A stretch of DNA of 64,000 nt from RHLJ01 sp965242845 (GCA_965242845.1 CBDETC010000003.1:1240001-1304000), one strand, 5' to 3'. Positions 37,302 to 46,094 are shown, counted from the stretch's first letter. Notes: generated by a model not told the origin, from the letters alone. Numbers and translations: made by a program.

Positions 37302-37961
37302 TTAATGTAGTCCTTTCCACTCATTTTTAAATCGTTCTACATATTCAATCATAAAGTTATGGCGTTCTTCTGCCATCTTCTTTCCTGATTCAGTATTCAT
37401 CCTGTCTTTAAGAAGGAAGAGTTTCTCATAAAAATGATTGATGGTATGTCCCTTATCGTTTTTATAAGCTTCAAATGAAGTATGCATAACAGGAGGGATG
37501 CCCGGGTTATACATTTCCCGTCGTTTAAATCCCCCGTAGGAAAAGGCTCTTGCTATGCCGATAGCGCCGAGTGCGTCTAGTCGGTCTGCATCTTGGACTA
37601 CCTTACCTTCAGTACTTTCCATTGGTGTAGAAACGCCGGCACCTTTAAAAGAGATTTTAGCGATTATTTCACAGACGTGATTGGTAGTTGAATCAGGAAT
37701 AGGAAAATTACGAAGCCATTTTTTAGCTACTCTTGCTCCCATCAATTCGTCTCCGCCGTGGAATTTATGATCGGCTATATCATGTAAAAGAGCGGCTAAT
37801 TCTACAATGAACTCATTCGCATTTTCTTCTTTTGCCAGAGTTAGCGCTGTATTTCTGACTCTATGAATATGCCACCAGTCATGACCGCTGTCTCCTTCAA
37901 GAGTTTCTTTTACAAACTCTTCTGTCTTCTGAATGACTAACTCTGTTAAAAGTTCAGACAT
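37302..37961 (-). CDS. HD-domain metal-dependent phosphohydrolase (YedJ-like)
   Basis: The 219-residue protein carries the HD metal motif: H31 (HIHRVRNTAL), H60-D61 (LLHDIADHKF) and the downstream D of QDADRLDALGAIG. This pattern is that of small HD hydrolases such as YedJ, which act on nucleotides or phosphate esters. Its start overlaps the end of the GH3 gene by 16 bases, indicating operon membership and coupled translation. Confidence 0.85.
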   Translation of the reverse strand: MSELLTELVIQKTEEFVKETLEGDSGHDWWHIHRVRNTALTLAKEENANEFIVELAALLHDIADHKFHGGDELMGARVAKKWLRNFPIPDSTTNHVCEIIAKISFKGAGVSTPMESTEGKVVQDADRLDALGAIGIARAFSYGGFKRREMYNPGIPPVMHTSFEAYKNDKGHTINHFYEKLFLLKDRMNTESGKKMAEERHNFMIEYVERFKNEWKGLH

Positions 37962-39085
37962 GTACAGAGATCTTCAATTACATCCTTTTTTAGTTTGCCT
38001 ACCCTCTCTAGCGCAGCGTTGATGGTTTCTTCGCTTACTCTCTCTTCAGCTATTAATTTTTGAATGGTATTGATGGCTTTTTTTGCAATGTCCTTTTCAT
38101 AAACCAGGTTATTCCCAAAGATGAGAATGTCTACTCCAGCATTTAATGCTTGTTCTATAGCAGTTTCAAGACCGTACTCTGCTCGTATTGCTTCCATCTG
38201 CATGTCGTCAGAGAATACTACCCCTTCAAACCCAAGAGAATCTCTCAATAACCCATTAATGGTAGCGGGAGATAGTGTTGCTGGCCAATCTGGATCTATG
38301 TTTGCATTGTAAATATGAGCAGTCATTACTGCATTGATATTTTTTTCAGCAAAAAGAATTTCATAGGGAATCAGCTCATCAGGGCTCCAACTATCAGTAA
38401 CATCTGTAACTCCCAAATGAGAATCTTCGGAAGAACTGCCATGCCCAGGGAAATGTTTGAGTACAGTTAGGATACCCTCAACATCAAACTCATCGATCAT
38501 GTACCCAGCATGTTCGGCTACTTCATAGGGGTCGTCCGAGTAGCTTCTCTCATATTTGGCAATTACAGGATTATCAGGATTGGTATTCACATCTAAAACC
38601 GGGGCGAAATTTGTATTCACACCTACCACCATAAACTCCTGGGCCATTGTTCTGGCATAGTGTCGGGTAGAATCCTCATTATCAAGTTCACCAAGGTACT
38701 GCGCCGATACTGTTTTTGGGAAGCCCATGCTTGGTTTTAGCCGGGCAACCTGTCCACCTTCCTGATCTATCGAAATAATAGGAGGGGTAGATGAATAAGC
38801 AACAAGAGCACTTGCGAGTTTAAGTAGTTGATCGTCTGAATCGATATTCCTTCCATAAGACTTAGATTCAACATCGTAATCAAACAGTACAACACCACCA
38901 ATATTGTAGTTCTTGATGTCCTGAACAATGCTGCTCTCAGAATCAATTTCGGTTCCCCGGAAACCTAAAACCAGCAATTGTCCTAATTGTTGGTCGGTAA
39001 AGGAGGTTTGATAGGTTTCTTCTACAGGTTTGGCTGAACAACCTAATAGTAAAGTGGTGAGAACAATTAGTGCTTTTAATCTCAT
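37946..39085 (-). CDS. GH3 beta-N-acetylglucosaminidase-like lipoprotein (NagZ family)
   Basis: The 379-residue protein has a lipobox (LLLGC, Cys about 16) and a GH3 catalytic barrel. The NagZ hallmark KHFPGHGSSSEDSH carries the catalytic His/Asp loop, and the nucleophile region is GVVFSDDMQM. NagZ removes N-acetylglucosamine from peptidoglycan fragments; here the enzyme is lipidated rather than cytosolic. It is one barrel only, with no C-terminal GH3 domain. The ATG overlaps the preceding stop by one base (TAATG). The sequence ends with an unusual LCTCLNF tail. Confidence 0.88.
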   Translation of the reverse strand: MRLKALIVLTTLLLGCSAKPVEETYQTSFTDQQLGQLLVLGFRGTEIDSESSIVQDIKNYNIGGVVLFDYDVESKSYGRNIDSDDQLLKLASALVAYSSTPPIISIDQEGGQVARLKPSMGFPKTVSAQYLGELDNEDSTRHYARTMAQEFMVVGVNTNFAPVLDVNTNPDNPVIAKYERSYSDDPYEVAEHAGYMIDEFDVEGILTVLKHFPGHGSSSEDSHLGVTDVTDSWSPDELIPYEILFAEKNINAVMTAHIYNANIDPDWPATLSPATINGLLRDSLGFEGVVFSDDMQMEAIRAEYGLETAIEQALNAGVDILIFGNNLVYEKDIAKKAINTIQKLIAEERVSEETINAALERVGKLKKDVIEDLCTCLNF

Positions 39086-40554
39086 TAAGGGGCAGAAGAT
39101 GTATTTTTATGTTGCTCGATTAAAGTATCAAGTATTTCTGTAAAGTTGAATGAAGGACGAATATCGTTATATCGAATGATATTTCCATCAGGGTCAACTA
39201 AAATATAAAAAGGAATGCCTCCTCCTTTATAAGCCTTGAAAGTTTCCTGCTCCATTCCATCACCCCCATATAATTGAGGCCACGGATTTTGGAAGCGATT
39301 TATATCCTGTATCCACACCAAACTATCCACTTCAGTAGATATTGCAACGATTTCTAAATCGTCTCTACTGTAGTTGCTATATATTTCTCTCATGTGTGGA
39401 AATTCCTCCAAACAAGGTTGACACCAGCCCGCCCAAAAGTCGAGGAGAACAAACTTACCTTCATAATCAGAAAGTGAATAGACATTTCCTTCACGGTCAG
39501 GAATGGCAAAAGGAACAGCAGGTTGACCAGGAGAAACCGATTCAATCTCATTATAAAACCAGCTAAGAAATTCTGTGTATTCTTCAAATTCGGCATAGTC
39601 TTCCAGGTATTTCAAATAACTTGGTTCGGAAATACTGAAAGGTTGTTCTCCAATTCTCTCCGCAACTAAAAACATTTCAGCATAGGCTTTTGCATCCTGA
39701 TCTTCGATGTATTCAATTACCTGCATTCTTTTGTCATCTAACTCTGGATAAGCGACTTGTTTGATGTCATATTCAGCCAGGTTCATCTGGAAAGCATTGA
39801 CTACGCTATCATATACTCCGAAAGTTCGTGAGTAGTAATGAGTGAAGTCTCTTATACCGGCACGCTGTGATTCCAGTATATCTAGTGTGAAGAAATCTTT
39901 GCCAATAGCTTCTTCAACCACTCTTTGTCGTTCGTTATCTACATCATAATTTTGAATGTGACGATCTGAATATTCTACTGCACGGATCTTTAACACCAGG
40001 TCTTCACCTATTACTTTCTCGTATAATGGATTAAAATTGGTTCCTTTTAAGTGTTTCTCAGCACTATTGAGCTTTTCTATACTATAGGCTAGCGCTGAAT
40101 TTTTTTGACCAACTTTGAACTTGTCCATTTCAGCTTTGATAATAGCATCAAGACCATTTATTTCTTTCAAATACTCTTGATAGCGTTTGTTTAGCATCTC
40201 GTGGTCTCCTGAAATAGCAACTTCAAAAGGGAATGAAGCTCTTTTTATATCAATAGAAGACGATGTCCCTGGTTCTACATAAATCGGATATGACACATCC
40301 TGTATAGCTATCAAGATAATTTCCGGACCATCAATGGGAAATGAGATTTCAAATTTTCCTCCATTTACCTCGATGTCGTATCGTTCTTTGCTAGAATATT
40401 TATAGTGCAGAGGAGGTACTTCGATATATATATCTGCATCTCCAACATAGTCGATAGTTCCGTTAATACTAGCTTCTTCATTGGAACTGCAATTAAAGAA
40501 AAAAACACAAAGCAGGATTGCGAGTGTTCTTGGGGCTAATAATTCTATTTTCAT
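39085..40554 (-). CDS. TlpA-like thioredoxin-fold lipoprotein with DUF4369-type N-terminus
   Basis: The 489-residue protein begins with a lipoprotein signal (FFFNCSS). Residues ~30-125 resemble the DUF4369 beta domain seen in Bacteroidota thiol-disulfide proteins. A helical middle leads to a C-terminal thioredoxin fold (~345-485) with the active site WAGWCQPC (C378, C381) and the cis-Pro segment GGIPFYILVD. Periplasmic disulfide reduction or exchange is expected. It is first in the five-gene run ending in oxyR, which makes a redox theme plausible. Confidence 0.9.
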   Translation of the reverse strand: MKIELLAPRTLAILLCVFFFNCSSNEEASINGTIDYVGDADIYIEVPPLHYKYSSKERYDIEVNGGKFEISFPIDGPEIILIAIQDVSYPIYVEPGTSSSIDIKRASFPFEVAISGDHEMLNKRYQEYLKEINGLDAIIKAEMDKFKVGQKNSALAYSIEKLNSAEKHLKGTNFNPLYEKVIGEDLVLKIRAVEYSDRHIQNYDVDNERQRVVEEAIGKDFFTLDILESQRAGIRDFTHYYSRTFGVYDSVVNAFQMNLAEYDIKQVAYPELDDKRMQVIEYIEDQDAKAYAEMFLVAERIGEQPFSISEPSYLKYLEDYAEFEEYTEFLSWFYNEIESVSPGQPAVPFAIPDREGNVYSLSDYEGKFVLLDFWAGWCQPCLEEFPHMREIYSNYSRDDLEIVAISTEVDSLVWIQDINRFQNPWPQLYGGDGMEQETFKAYKGGGIPFYILVDPDGNIIRYNDIRPSFNFTEILDTLIEQHKNTSSAP

Positions 40555-40870
40555 TGGTTTTAAATAATAAAGTATTAGTAGAAAGGGTTTATTAGAAGTT
40601 TTTAAGAATTGTCATTTTGCTCAAAAAAGTACCTCTTCCAGTATAGATTGTAGTTAAAAAATAATTTCAATTATTGGTGTAACAATTAGTTAACATCTTT
40701 CTCTTTTAATATGATTGCAACCAAATTAATGAGCAAATAATTTGATTGCTACATTTATAGGGAAAGGGTATTAGACAAGACGTGAACAAAAAAAGACGGT
40801 ATTTTTTGCTCAGTAAAATAAATCCCAATAATAGAGATAAATAAATAAACCAATATCTAACGATCAGATA
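40555..40870 (+). other. AT-rich gap upstream of the TPR gene
   Basis: The 316-base gap between divergent genes holds the candidate ECF-type promoter at 40679-40705 and otherwise AT-rich sequence with no convincing gene. The start of the TPR gene is about 165 bases past the candidate promoter, implying a long 5' leader if it is used. Confidence 0.5.
40679..40705 (+). promoter_or_regulatory. Candidate ECF sigma promoter upstream of the TPR gene
   Basis: GTAACA (40679-40684) is followed after exactly 16 bases by CTCTT (40701-40705). The same GTAACA-N16-CTCTT arrangement occurs twice upstream of the lipoprotein-CHAT operon. An AAC-bearing -35 box and 16-17-base spacing are typical of ECF sigma promoters. 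It probably answers the sigma factor at 46095; this is inference. Confidence 0.5.
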
Positions 40871-41611
40871 ATGATAGAAAGTAATGTCAAAAAAGACTTG
40901 GAGCACAAGATTGACCTCTACGTCAATGGGAAGCTAAGCCAAGACCAGGTCGATGAGTTGTGGTCTGAACTAATCCAGGATGGCTATTATCTGGACTATA
41001 CTAAAAGCGTTGCCAATATAAAGGCAGTTATTGAATCGCAAAGAGAAGAGAAAAGCACTACCCCAATTTACAGATTGCGTAAAGTGGTTAATTATGGAAC
41101 AGCAGCAGCTGTTGCAATTATTATCGGCGTAATCGGAGTGTTTAGCTTTTCAGGAAACGATCAAACATTTTCACTACAACCACAAAGCCAGTTAGACCTG
41201 GGAAATATCCGTGGAACGGAAACCGAGATTTTTAACCCTTCTGAGATTATTACACAAGCTATTGAATTAGCCAACAATGGAAATGTTGAGCAGGCTGTAA
41301 CGCTCTTAGAAAAGGAATTAGATAGAACTGAAGAACCAAATTTGGTGGCAGAAATTTCTCTTACTTTGGGTTCAATCCAGTATAATTACGGAGAATACGA
41401 AGCTGCTCTTGAGAATTTTGAAAGAGTTATCAGCCAAAGTTCTATCGAGCTTCTAAATTTAGAGAAAGGCTACTGGTATTTGGCCAATACTTATCTCCAA
41501 TTAGATATGCTTGATAAAGCTGAGTCTGCATTCAAAAACGTATACGACTTAGATCAGGGCTATAGCCGAATTGCTAAGACATATCTCGATGCTTTTGAAG
41601 AAAGCAAGTAA
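40871..41611 (+). CDS. Single-pass membrane TPR protein, candidate anti-sigma factor
   Basis: The 246-residue protein has an N-terminal ~70-residue charged helical domain without Cys, a single membrane helix at about 76-94 preceded by basic residues (YRLRKVV, so N-terminus inside), and TPR repeats at about 135-240 predicted in the periplasm. A short cytosolic domain plus one helix plus an external domain is the usual layout of ECF anti-sigma factors. No zinc-binding motif is visible, so a ZAS-type anti-sigma is excluded. It converges on the CHAT gene, 9 bases apart. The role is inferred from layout and neighbours. Confidence 0.6.
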   Translation: MIESNVKKDLEHKIDLYVNGKLSQDQVDELWSELIQDGYYLDYTKSVANIKAVIESQREEKSTTPIYRLRKVVNYGTAAAVAIIIGVIGVFSFSGNDQTFSLQPQSQLDLGNIRGTETEIFNPSEIITQAIELANNGNVEQAVTLLEKELDRTEEPNLVAEISLTLGSIQYNYGEYEAALENFERVISQSSIELLNLEKGYWYLANTYLQLDMLDKAESAFKNVYDLDQGYSRIAKTYLDAFEESK

Positions 41612-41620
41612 GAGCTAATC

Positions 41621-44600
41621 TTATAAAGAGTTTTCTCTGATCAAATAAATTCCGCCAATTATTATCACAAAGAAAATCGGATATAGAAGGCCAGCATTAG
41701 CTGGCTTTTCTGTTAATGGAGAAGGGTTGCCGATAAGCATGTAGGCGCCCCAGTAATAAGGATTAGCATTCCCGGTTTTAAGAAGATCTAATTTCGCAGA
41801 TCTGATTGCCTGAGATTTTTCAATACCATTGTTTACATCAGAATAAAAACTTGAAGCAAATTCTGAAGCAGCTTTGTCATTCACCGACCATAGATTTAAA
41901 GCTAAACTTTTAGCTCCTGCGTATCTCAAAGCTCTACTAACACCTACTACTCCAGCTCCTTGTAAATAGCTTCCAGAACCTGAGCTACAAGAGTTGAGCA
42001 TGATGAACTGATTATTCATGTCTGCTTCAAAAAGCTCGTAAGCATATAATGGTTCAAATCCATTACCTGCATCATCTCTTAAATAAATAGTAGAAAAGAG
42101 GGGGTCGTGTTCTGACACTTCGCTATGAGTTGCTACATGAATTATTTCAGAATTTGCTACCATATCAAGAAATGATGTTTTAGTAGCATTTCTTTCTAGA
42201 AAGATTTCCTGGTTTTCAAAATTCCGCATATGACCGCTTATTTCTCGTACCTCTTTTGTGGCGAAGGGTAGAGAGCTTAATCGTTCATTTCCTGATAACT
42301 CAAAATTTGAAAGAGCGAAAGCCGAAAAACTGATTCCCTGGTTCGACTTTCTGGTCCGGGTGTTGTCGTGAAATTCATTTAAGGAAGTGAAGTATTTAAT
42401 TGAATAGTCTTCAATTAAATACCTGGTTGACCCATAACTAGTAGTACTTTCTGGTTTCTTCACAGGTAGTACTTCAAGGGGTATCCTGTACAAGTAATTG
42501 TCAGGAATTACTGTTAAATGGGTGATTATAGAAGGGATTTCCTTTTCTATACCAAGAACTTCATAAACCTGATATAATTCATCCAGATTAGTTTTAGAAG
42601 AAGCAAGACTATTTGCTGTAGAAGTGAATAATTGCTTTGTCTCAGAATCAAATTCAACGGGTACAATATGAACATCATCTCTCGAGATATAGCTTATATA
42701 AAGCACATCTCCAACTTCGGCAAAATGAACAATCATCTCCTCTTCAGAAAGCTTGCGCTGTGCGGACCAGATTGGAGGGTGCTCAGTAGGAGTATTCCTT
42801 CTGATTTTGTTTAGAATTTGTTCCCTTTCTGCAGATAACCTATCGATTTCAGCTTTTAGATCTAACTTTCTTGTATTTGAAGAAACATTTAGATACTGAG
42901 TTCTTAGTCTCAAAATCTGGTTGTTCAGCATTTGGTCCTGAGCAAGGTCTTGTTCAGAAAGTCTTTTTGCCCTGAGAATAGGGCTATTATAGAGCGCAGC
43001 ATCATTAATGGTCTTAATTTCATCCAAAAGCTGTATAGCTTTGGCAGTCCGGTTCGATTCAAGACTCATCTTTATAAATGCATTAAAAGCATCTAAATAT
43101 TCAGGCTGTATGGACCAAAATCCTGTTTGAGAATTAATATTGGTCCGTTCTCTGTTTATGATTTGCTCTATAACAGGCTCTAATTGTACAAATGCGTCAC
43201 GCAAATTCCCTTGTTTCTGAAGGTATTGAGCCTCAATAGTTCTATACTCTACTAATAACTCAAATTCTATATTATCAAGAGGGTATATGTTGATTTCAGA
43301 AAGTAATTCAGAAGCTTCAGCAAGATTGTCCTGTTCAAAAGCAATTTTAGTGAGCCCAATTAGTGACTCTAAATAAAAAGAGGTATTCGAACTTTGTATT
43401 GAAAGCTCTTTTAAGGTTTGATACTTCTCAAAAGCGTTATGCCACTGTTTAGTTGATACTAAAATTCCAGCTTCTTCTTTTAGTGCTCCAACGTAATTTC
43501 TGAAATTATTAATCGGATCAAATTCTTCCTGGGCCAAATGAAGTTCCTGGAGTGCTCTTTCAGCATCGTTGTAATATTCCCAGTAAAAATTGCCTGAGAA
43601 GAAGTGAAGAACTGCTAACTCATACTTGTCGTCATTTTCTCGAGCTATGTTTTCAGCTCTGTTTAAATAACTTATTGCAGTTTCAGCGTCCTTAATTGAG
43701 GTGTAGTAACTGAAGAGATTATGCAGAATAACAAGCTCATCTTTATATATAGAATCTTGTTGGGCTTGATTCAATGCCTCCAGTTGCATACTAAGGTATT
43801 TATTCCTCTGTCCTAGTTTTCTGTAACAAAGGCTAAGGTTATTAAATAACTCAGATTTCGAGATTGAGCTATTCGGATTATTATAAAGTTTTTCATATTC
43901 GATTCGTGCTTCATCGAATTTACCCAATGAGTACAGGCTGAGCCCCTTTCTGGAAATGGCTTGTTCATATAAAACAGCTAGATCCAAATATCCTGAGATT
44001 GGAATAAGTTTCTCTCTTAGCACTCGAAGTGATTCATCATATCTTCCAATGATCAATAGAGAATAACTGGCAACATTGTAGTACCTGGACTTATCAATCG
44101 ATACAGGAAAAAACTCTTCTTCATGTATATAAGGAAAAAGAAATACCAAATCTCGATACTGATCTATCTCGAATAGAATAGTGATCAGGTTGACTAAACG
44201 AATAGAGTCATTTAGGTCATTGTCGAATCCTTCTTTTCTGAAATATTCAACCCATGTATCTGCCAGAGAGCTTAAGAAATCGGAATCGAGAAGAGAGCTT
44301 GTATTGTTAGTGTAAAGAATACCATAGATAATCAGATCTATATCCGGACTGGATAAAATATTGATATCCGGCTTGGTACGATCATTAATATGGGTAAGAA
44401 GTTCTAATTCTTCTACACCAATACCTTGGGGCCAACTTTCAACAAAGTCCTCGAAAAAAATGGTTCTTTGAACTTCAGACGGCTCTAATAAGAGATATAA
44501 ACTCGCGATTTTGATATCGCCATGGTCAAGGGCAAAATTACTTAACCTGAAAAGTCTATTAGCGCTATTAGAGGCCTCGTCTTCTCCGCACCCAAATTCA

Positions 44601-44827
44601 GTAAAAAAATGCTTTACACTAGTAGTTGACCCAAAAATAGCTCGTGAAACAGAATTATTTATCTGGCATGTCGAGGTAAAAATTTCATTTAATGCCCAGA
44701 AATTCTCTGAAAGATTTTCTTCCTTCTCAATTCCTTCAATGTATCTGTACGTTTGATTTATAAGCTGTTCATCTAAGCTTGCTTCCGCAGTAAAAAATAA
44801 CCCAAACAGTAATAATGCGATCTTCAT
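41621..44827 (-). CDS. Exported TPR-CHAT caspase-like protease with C-terminal anchor
   Basis: The 1068-residue protein begins with a signal peptide (MKIALLLFGLFFTAEA). A long TPR superhelix (~60-640) and a coiled segment (~650-690) precede a CHAT (caspase HetF-associated with TPRs) domain at ~710-1030. The catalytic dyad is present: His901 in HVATHSEV and Cys947 in MLNSCSSG. A C-terminal membrane helix (~1045-1064) ends with RENSL, placing the protease domain in the periplasm. CHAT proteins cleave partner proteins; the TPR part usually receives the activating signal. It is last in an operon behind four lipoprotein genes, 51 bases from the nearest. Confidence 0.9.
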   Translation of the reverse strand: MKIALLLFGLFFTAEASLDEQLINQTYRYIEGIEKEENLSENFWALNEIFTSTCQINNSVSRAIFGSTTSVKHFFTEFGCGEDEASNSANRLFRLSNFALDHGDIKIASLYLLLEPSEVQRTIFFEDFVESWPQGIGVEELELLTHINDRTKPDINILSSPDIDLIIYGILYTNNTSSLLDSDFLSSLADTWVEYFRKEGFDNDLNDSIRLVNLITILFEIDQYRDLVFLFPYIHEEEFFPVSIDKSRYYNVASYSLLIIGRYDESLRVLREKLIPISGYLDLAVLYEQAISRKGLSLYSLGKFDEARIEYEKLYNNPNSSISKSELFNNLSLCYRKLGQRNKYLSMQLEALNQAQQDSIYKDELVILHNLFSYYTSIKDAETAISYLNRAENIARENDDKYELAVLHFFSGNFYWEYYNDAERALQELHLAQEEFDPINNFRNYVGALKEEAGILVSTKQWHNAFEKYQTLKELSIQSSNTSFYLESLIGLTKIAFEQDNLAEASELLSEINIYPLDNIEFELLVEYRTIEAQYLQKQGNLRDAFVQLEPVIEQIINRERTNINSQTGFWSIQPEYLDAFNAFIKMSLESNRTAKAIQLLDEIKTINDAALYNSPILRAKRLSEQDLAQDQMLNNQILRLRTQYLNVSSNTRKLDLKAEIDRLSAEREQILNKIRRNTPTEHPPIWSAQRKLSEEEMIVHFAEVGDVLYISYISRDDVHIVPVEFDSETKQLFTSTANSLASSKTNLDELYQVYEVLGIEKEIPSIITHLTVIPDNYLYRIPLEVLPVKKPESTTSYGSTRYLIEDYSIKYFTSLNEFHDNTRTRKSNQGISFSAFALSNFELSGNERLSSLPFATKEVREISGHMRNFENQEIFLERNATKTSFLDMVANSEIIHVATHSEVSEHDPLFSTIYLRDDAGNGFEPLYAYELFEADMNNQFIMLNSCSSGSGSYLQGAGVVGVSRALRYAGAKSLALNLWSVNDKAASEFASSFYSDVNNGIEKSQAIRSAKLDLLKTGNANPYYWGAYMLIGNPSPLTEKPANAGLLYPIFFVIIIGGIYLIRENSL

Positions 44828-44878
44828 AAAAGAATGTACATCACACGAATCATTCTTTCACTTCAAAAAAGAAAAAAA

Positions 44879-45067
44879 TTAAAGCTTTGGTTTGTTGATG
44901 ATAGGTCTGGTAGGATCTGTACCTGCAAATGCTGCATCATCGGTAATGGTGATTTCTACTTCAGGTTGTACTGCTTCGGTGGTAGCTGGAGTTTGATTAG
45001 CTGGAGCACAAGCGAAAGAGATAGCAACCAGGGTAAGTAGAGTAAATAGAGACTTAAGTGATTTCAT
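44879..45067 (-). CDS. Small lipoprotein, tandem copy 4 (CHAT-proximal)
   Basis: The 62-residue precursor has a lipoprotein signal peptide (MKSLKSLFTLLTLVAISFA|C, Cys20) and a 43-residue mature part rich in Thr, Pro, Asp and Glu (APANQTPATTEAVQPEVEIT...), ending INKPKL. I know no family for it. This copy differs from the others at three silent positions, all preserving the protein. Being lipidated, it should share the periplasmic face with the CHAT protein whose gene follows 51 bases later. Confidence 0.88.
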   Translation of the reverse strand: MKSLKSLFTLLTLVAISFACAPANQTPATTEAVQPEVEITITDDAAFAGTDPTRPIINKPKL

Positions 45068-45106
45068 GATGATAATAGAGTTTTATAGTTGTGAGTTGAG
45101 AGAGAA

Positions 45107-45295
45107 TTAAAGCTTTGGTTTGTTGATGATAGGTCTGGTAGGGTCTGTACCTGCAAATGCTGCATCATCGGTAATGGTGATTTCTACTTCAGGCTGTACT
45201 GCTTCGGTGGTAGCTGGAGTTTGATTAGCTGGAGCACAAGCGAAAGAGATAGCAACCAGGGTGAGTAGAGTAAATAGAGACTTAAGTGATTTCAT
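45107..45295 (-). CDS. Small lipoprotein, tandem copy 3
   Basis: It encodes the same 62-residue lipoprotein as its neighbours: signal peptide, lipidation at Cys20, 43-residue acidic mature peptide. It is separated from the next copy by 39 bases that repeat exactly between units. It is co-directional with the CHAT gene. Confidence 0.88.
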   Translation of the reverse strand: MKSLKSLFTLLTLVAISFACAPANQTPATTEAVQPEVEITITDDAAFAGTDPTRPIINKPKL

Positions 45296-45334
45296 GATGA
45301 TAATAGAGTTTTATAGTTGTGAGTTGAGAGAGAA

Positions 45335-45523
45335 TTAAAGCTTTGGTTTGTTGATGATAGGTCTGGTAGGGTCTGTACCTGCAAATGCTGCATCATCGGT
45401 AATGGTGATTTCTACTTCAGGCTGTACTGCTTCGGTGGTAGCTGGAGTTTGATTAGCTGGAGCACAAGCGAAAGAGATAGCAACCAGGGTGAGTAGAGTA
45501 AATAGAGACTTAAGTGATTTCAT
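45335..45523 (-). CDS. Small lipoprotein, tandem copy 2
   Basis: The coding sequence is identical to copy 3. The protein may act as ligand, substrate or inhibitor of the downstream TPR-CHAT protease; nothing in its sequence decides between these. Confidence 0.88.
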   Translation of the reverse strand: MKSLKSLFTLLTLVAISFACAPANQTPATTEAVQPEVEITITDDAAFAGTDPTRPIINKPKL

Positions 45524-45562
45524 GATGATAATAGAGTTTTATAGTTGTGAGTTGAGAGAGAA

Positions 45563-45751
45563 TTAAAGCTTTGGTTTGTTGATGATAGGTCTGGTAGGGT
45601 CTGTACCTGCAAATGCTGCATCATCGGTAATGGTGATTTCTACTTCAGGCTGTACTGCTTCGGTGGTAGCTGGAGTTTGATTAGCTGGAGCACAAGCGAA
45701 AGAGATAGCAACCAGGGTGAGTAGAGTAAATAGAGACTTAAGCGATTTCAT
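45563..45751 (-). CDS. Small lipoprotein, tandem copy 1 (promoter-proximal)
   Basis: This is the first gene of the array. It encodes the same protein; one silent change (a Ser codon near the start) distinguishes it. The sequence upstream of its ATG diverges from the inter-copy spacer, so the array boundary is here. Two 48-bp direct repeats with ECF-like promoter motifs lie just upstream. Confidence 0.88.
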   Translation of the reverse strand: MKSLKSLFTLLTLVAISFACAPANQTPATTEAVQPEVEITITDDAAFAGTDPTRPIINKPKL

Positions 45752-45773
45752 GATAAATTGTATTTGTTTTTAG

Positions 45774-45821
45774 ATTATATAATTGGTCCAGATAAAGAGT
45801 TTTTTATATCGAATTTGTTAC
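45774..45821 (-). promoter_or_regulatory. Upstream direct repeat B with candidate ECF promoter
   Basis: On the minus strand this 48-base unit reads GTAACA (45821-45816), 16 bases, then CTCTTTATCTGGAC (from 45799). It is 37/48 identical to the unit at 45853-45900, without gaps. Start of transcription would fall about 35-40 bases before the first lipoprotein ATG. Confidence 0.55.
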
Positions 45822-45852
45822 GAAAAAATTGATCTTTATTTAGATTTTGAAA

Positions 45853-45900
45853 ATTATATTTATAGTCCAGATTAAGAGATTTTTTTACCTCTTTTGTTAC
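45853..45900 (-). promoter_or_regulatory. Upstream direct repeat A with candidate ECF promoter
   Basis: The minus strand reads GTGTAACA ending at 45895, 16 bases, then CTCTTAATCTGGAC (from 45878). It is the second of two 48-base imperfect direct repeats, 79 bases apart. It may be an additional promoter or a binding site. The rest of the 342-base gap (45752-46094) is AT-rich and holds no convincing gene. Confidence 0.5.
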
Positions 45901-46094
45901 ACTTTTAACCTACCCTAAAAAATTTAAACTCACCAAATTTTTATTAAAATTTCTTAATCTATGCTTTAAAAAGGGGCAAAATCGAAGCATATAATAGTTT
46001 TTAAGTATCAGGTAGAGTTTTATATTCTCCCGGGAAAAGCTATTCACAGTTTGGGTTTGAAGTAGTTCTAAACAGTAACTTTTAGTCGTTTCTT

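Larger units (their letters stand above)
44879..45751 (-). repeat. Tandem array of four 228-bp gene-containing units
   Basis: Four copies of a 228-base unit (coding 189 bases plus 39 spacer bases) start at 44879, 45107, 45335 and 45563. The middle copies are identical by eye. The unit nearest CHAT differs at three bases and the distal one at one coding base, all silent. This is recent gene amplification, not a CRISPR or satellite. Confidence 0.95.

Noticed and set aside
40706..40906. 66-residue hydrophobic minus-strand reading frame
   Set aside because: It is AT-driven hydrophobic translation overlapping the TPR gene start, with no supporting signal.
41621..44827. Type III-E CRISPR Craspase component
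   Set aside because: The TPR-CHAT protein has a signal peptide and C-terminal membrane anchor, and no Cas7-11 or CRISPR array is in the window.
44879..45751. CRISPR-like periodic repeats
   Set aside because: The 228-base period carries a complete lipoprotein gene in every unit and there are no spacers or cas genes.
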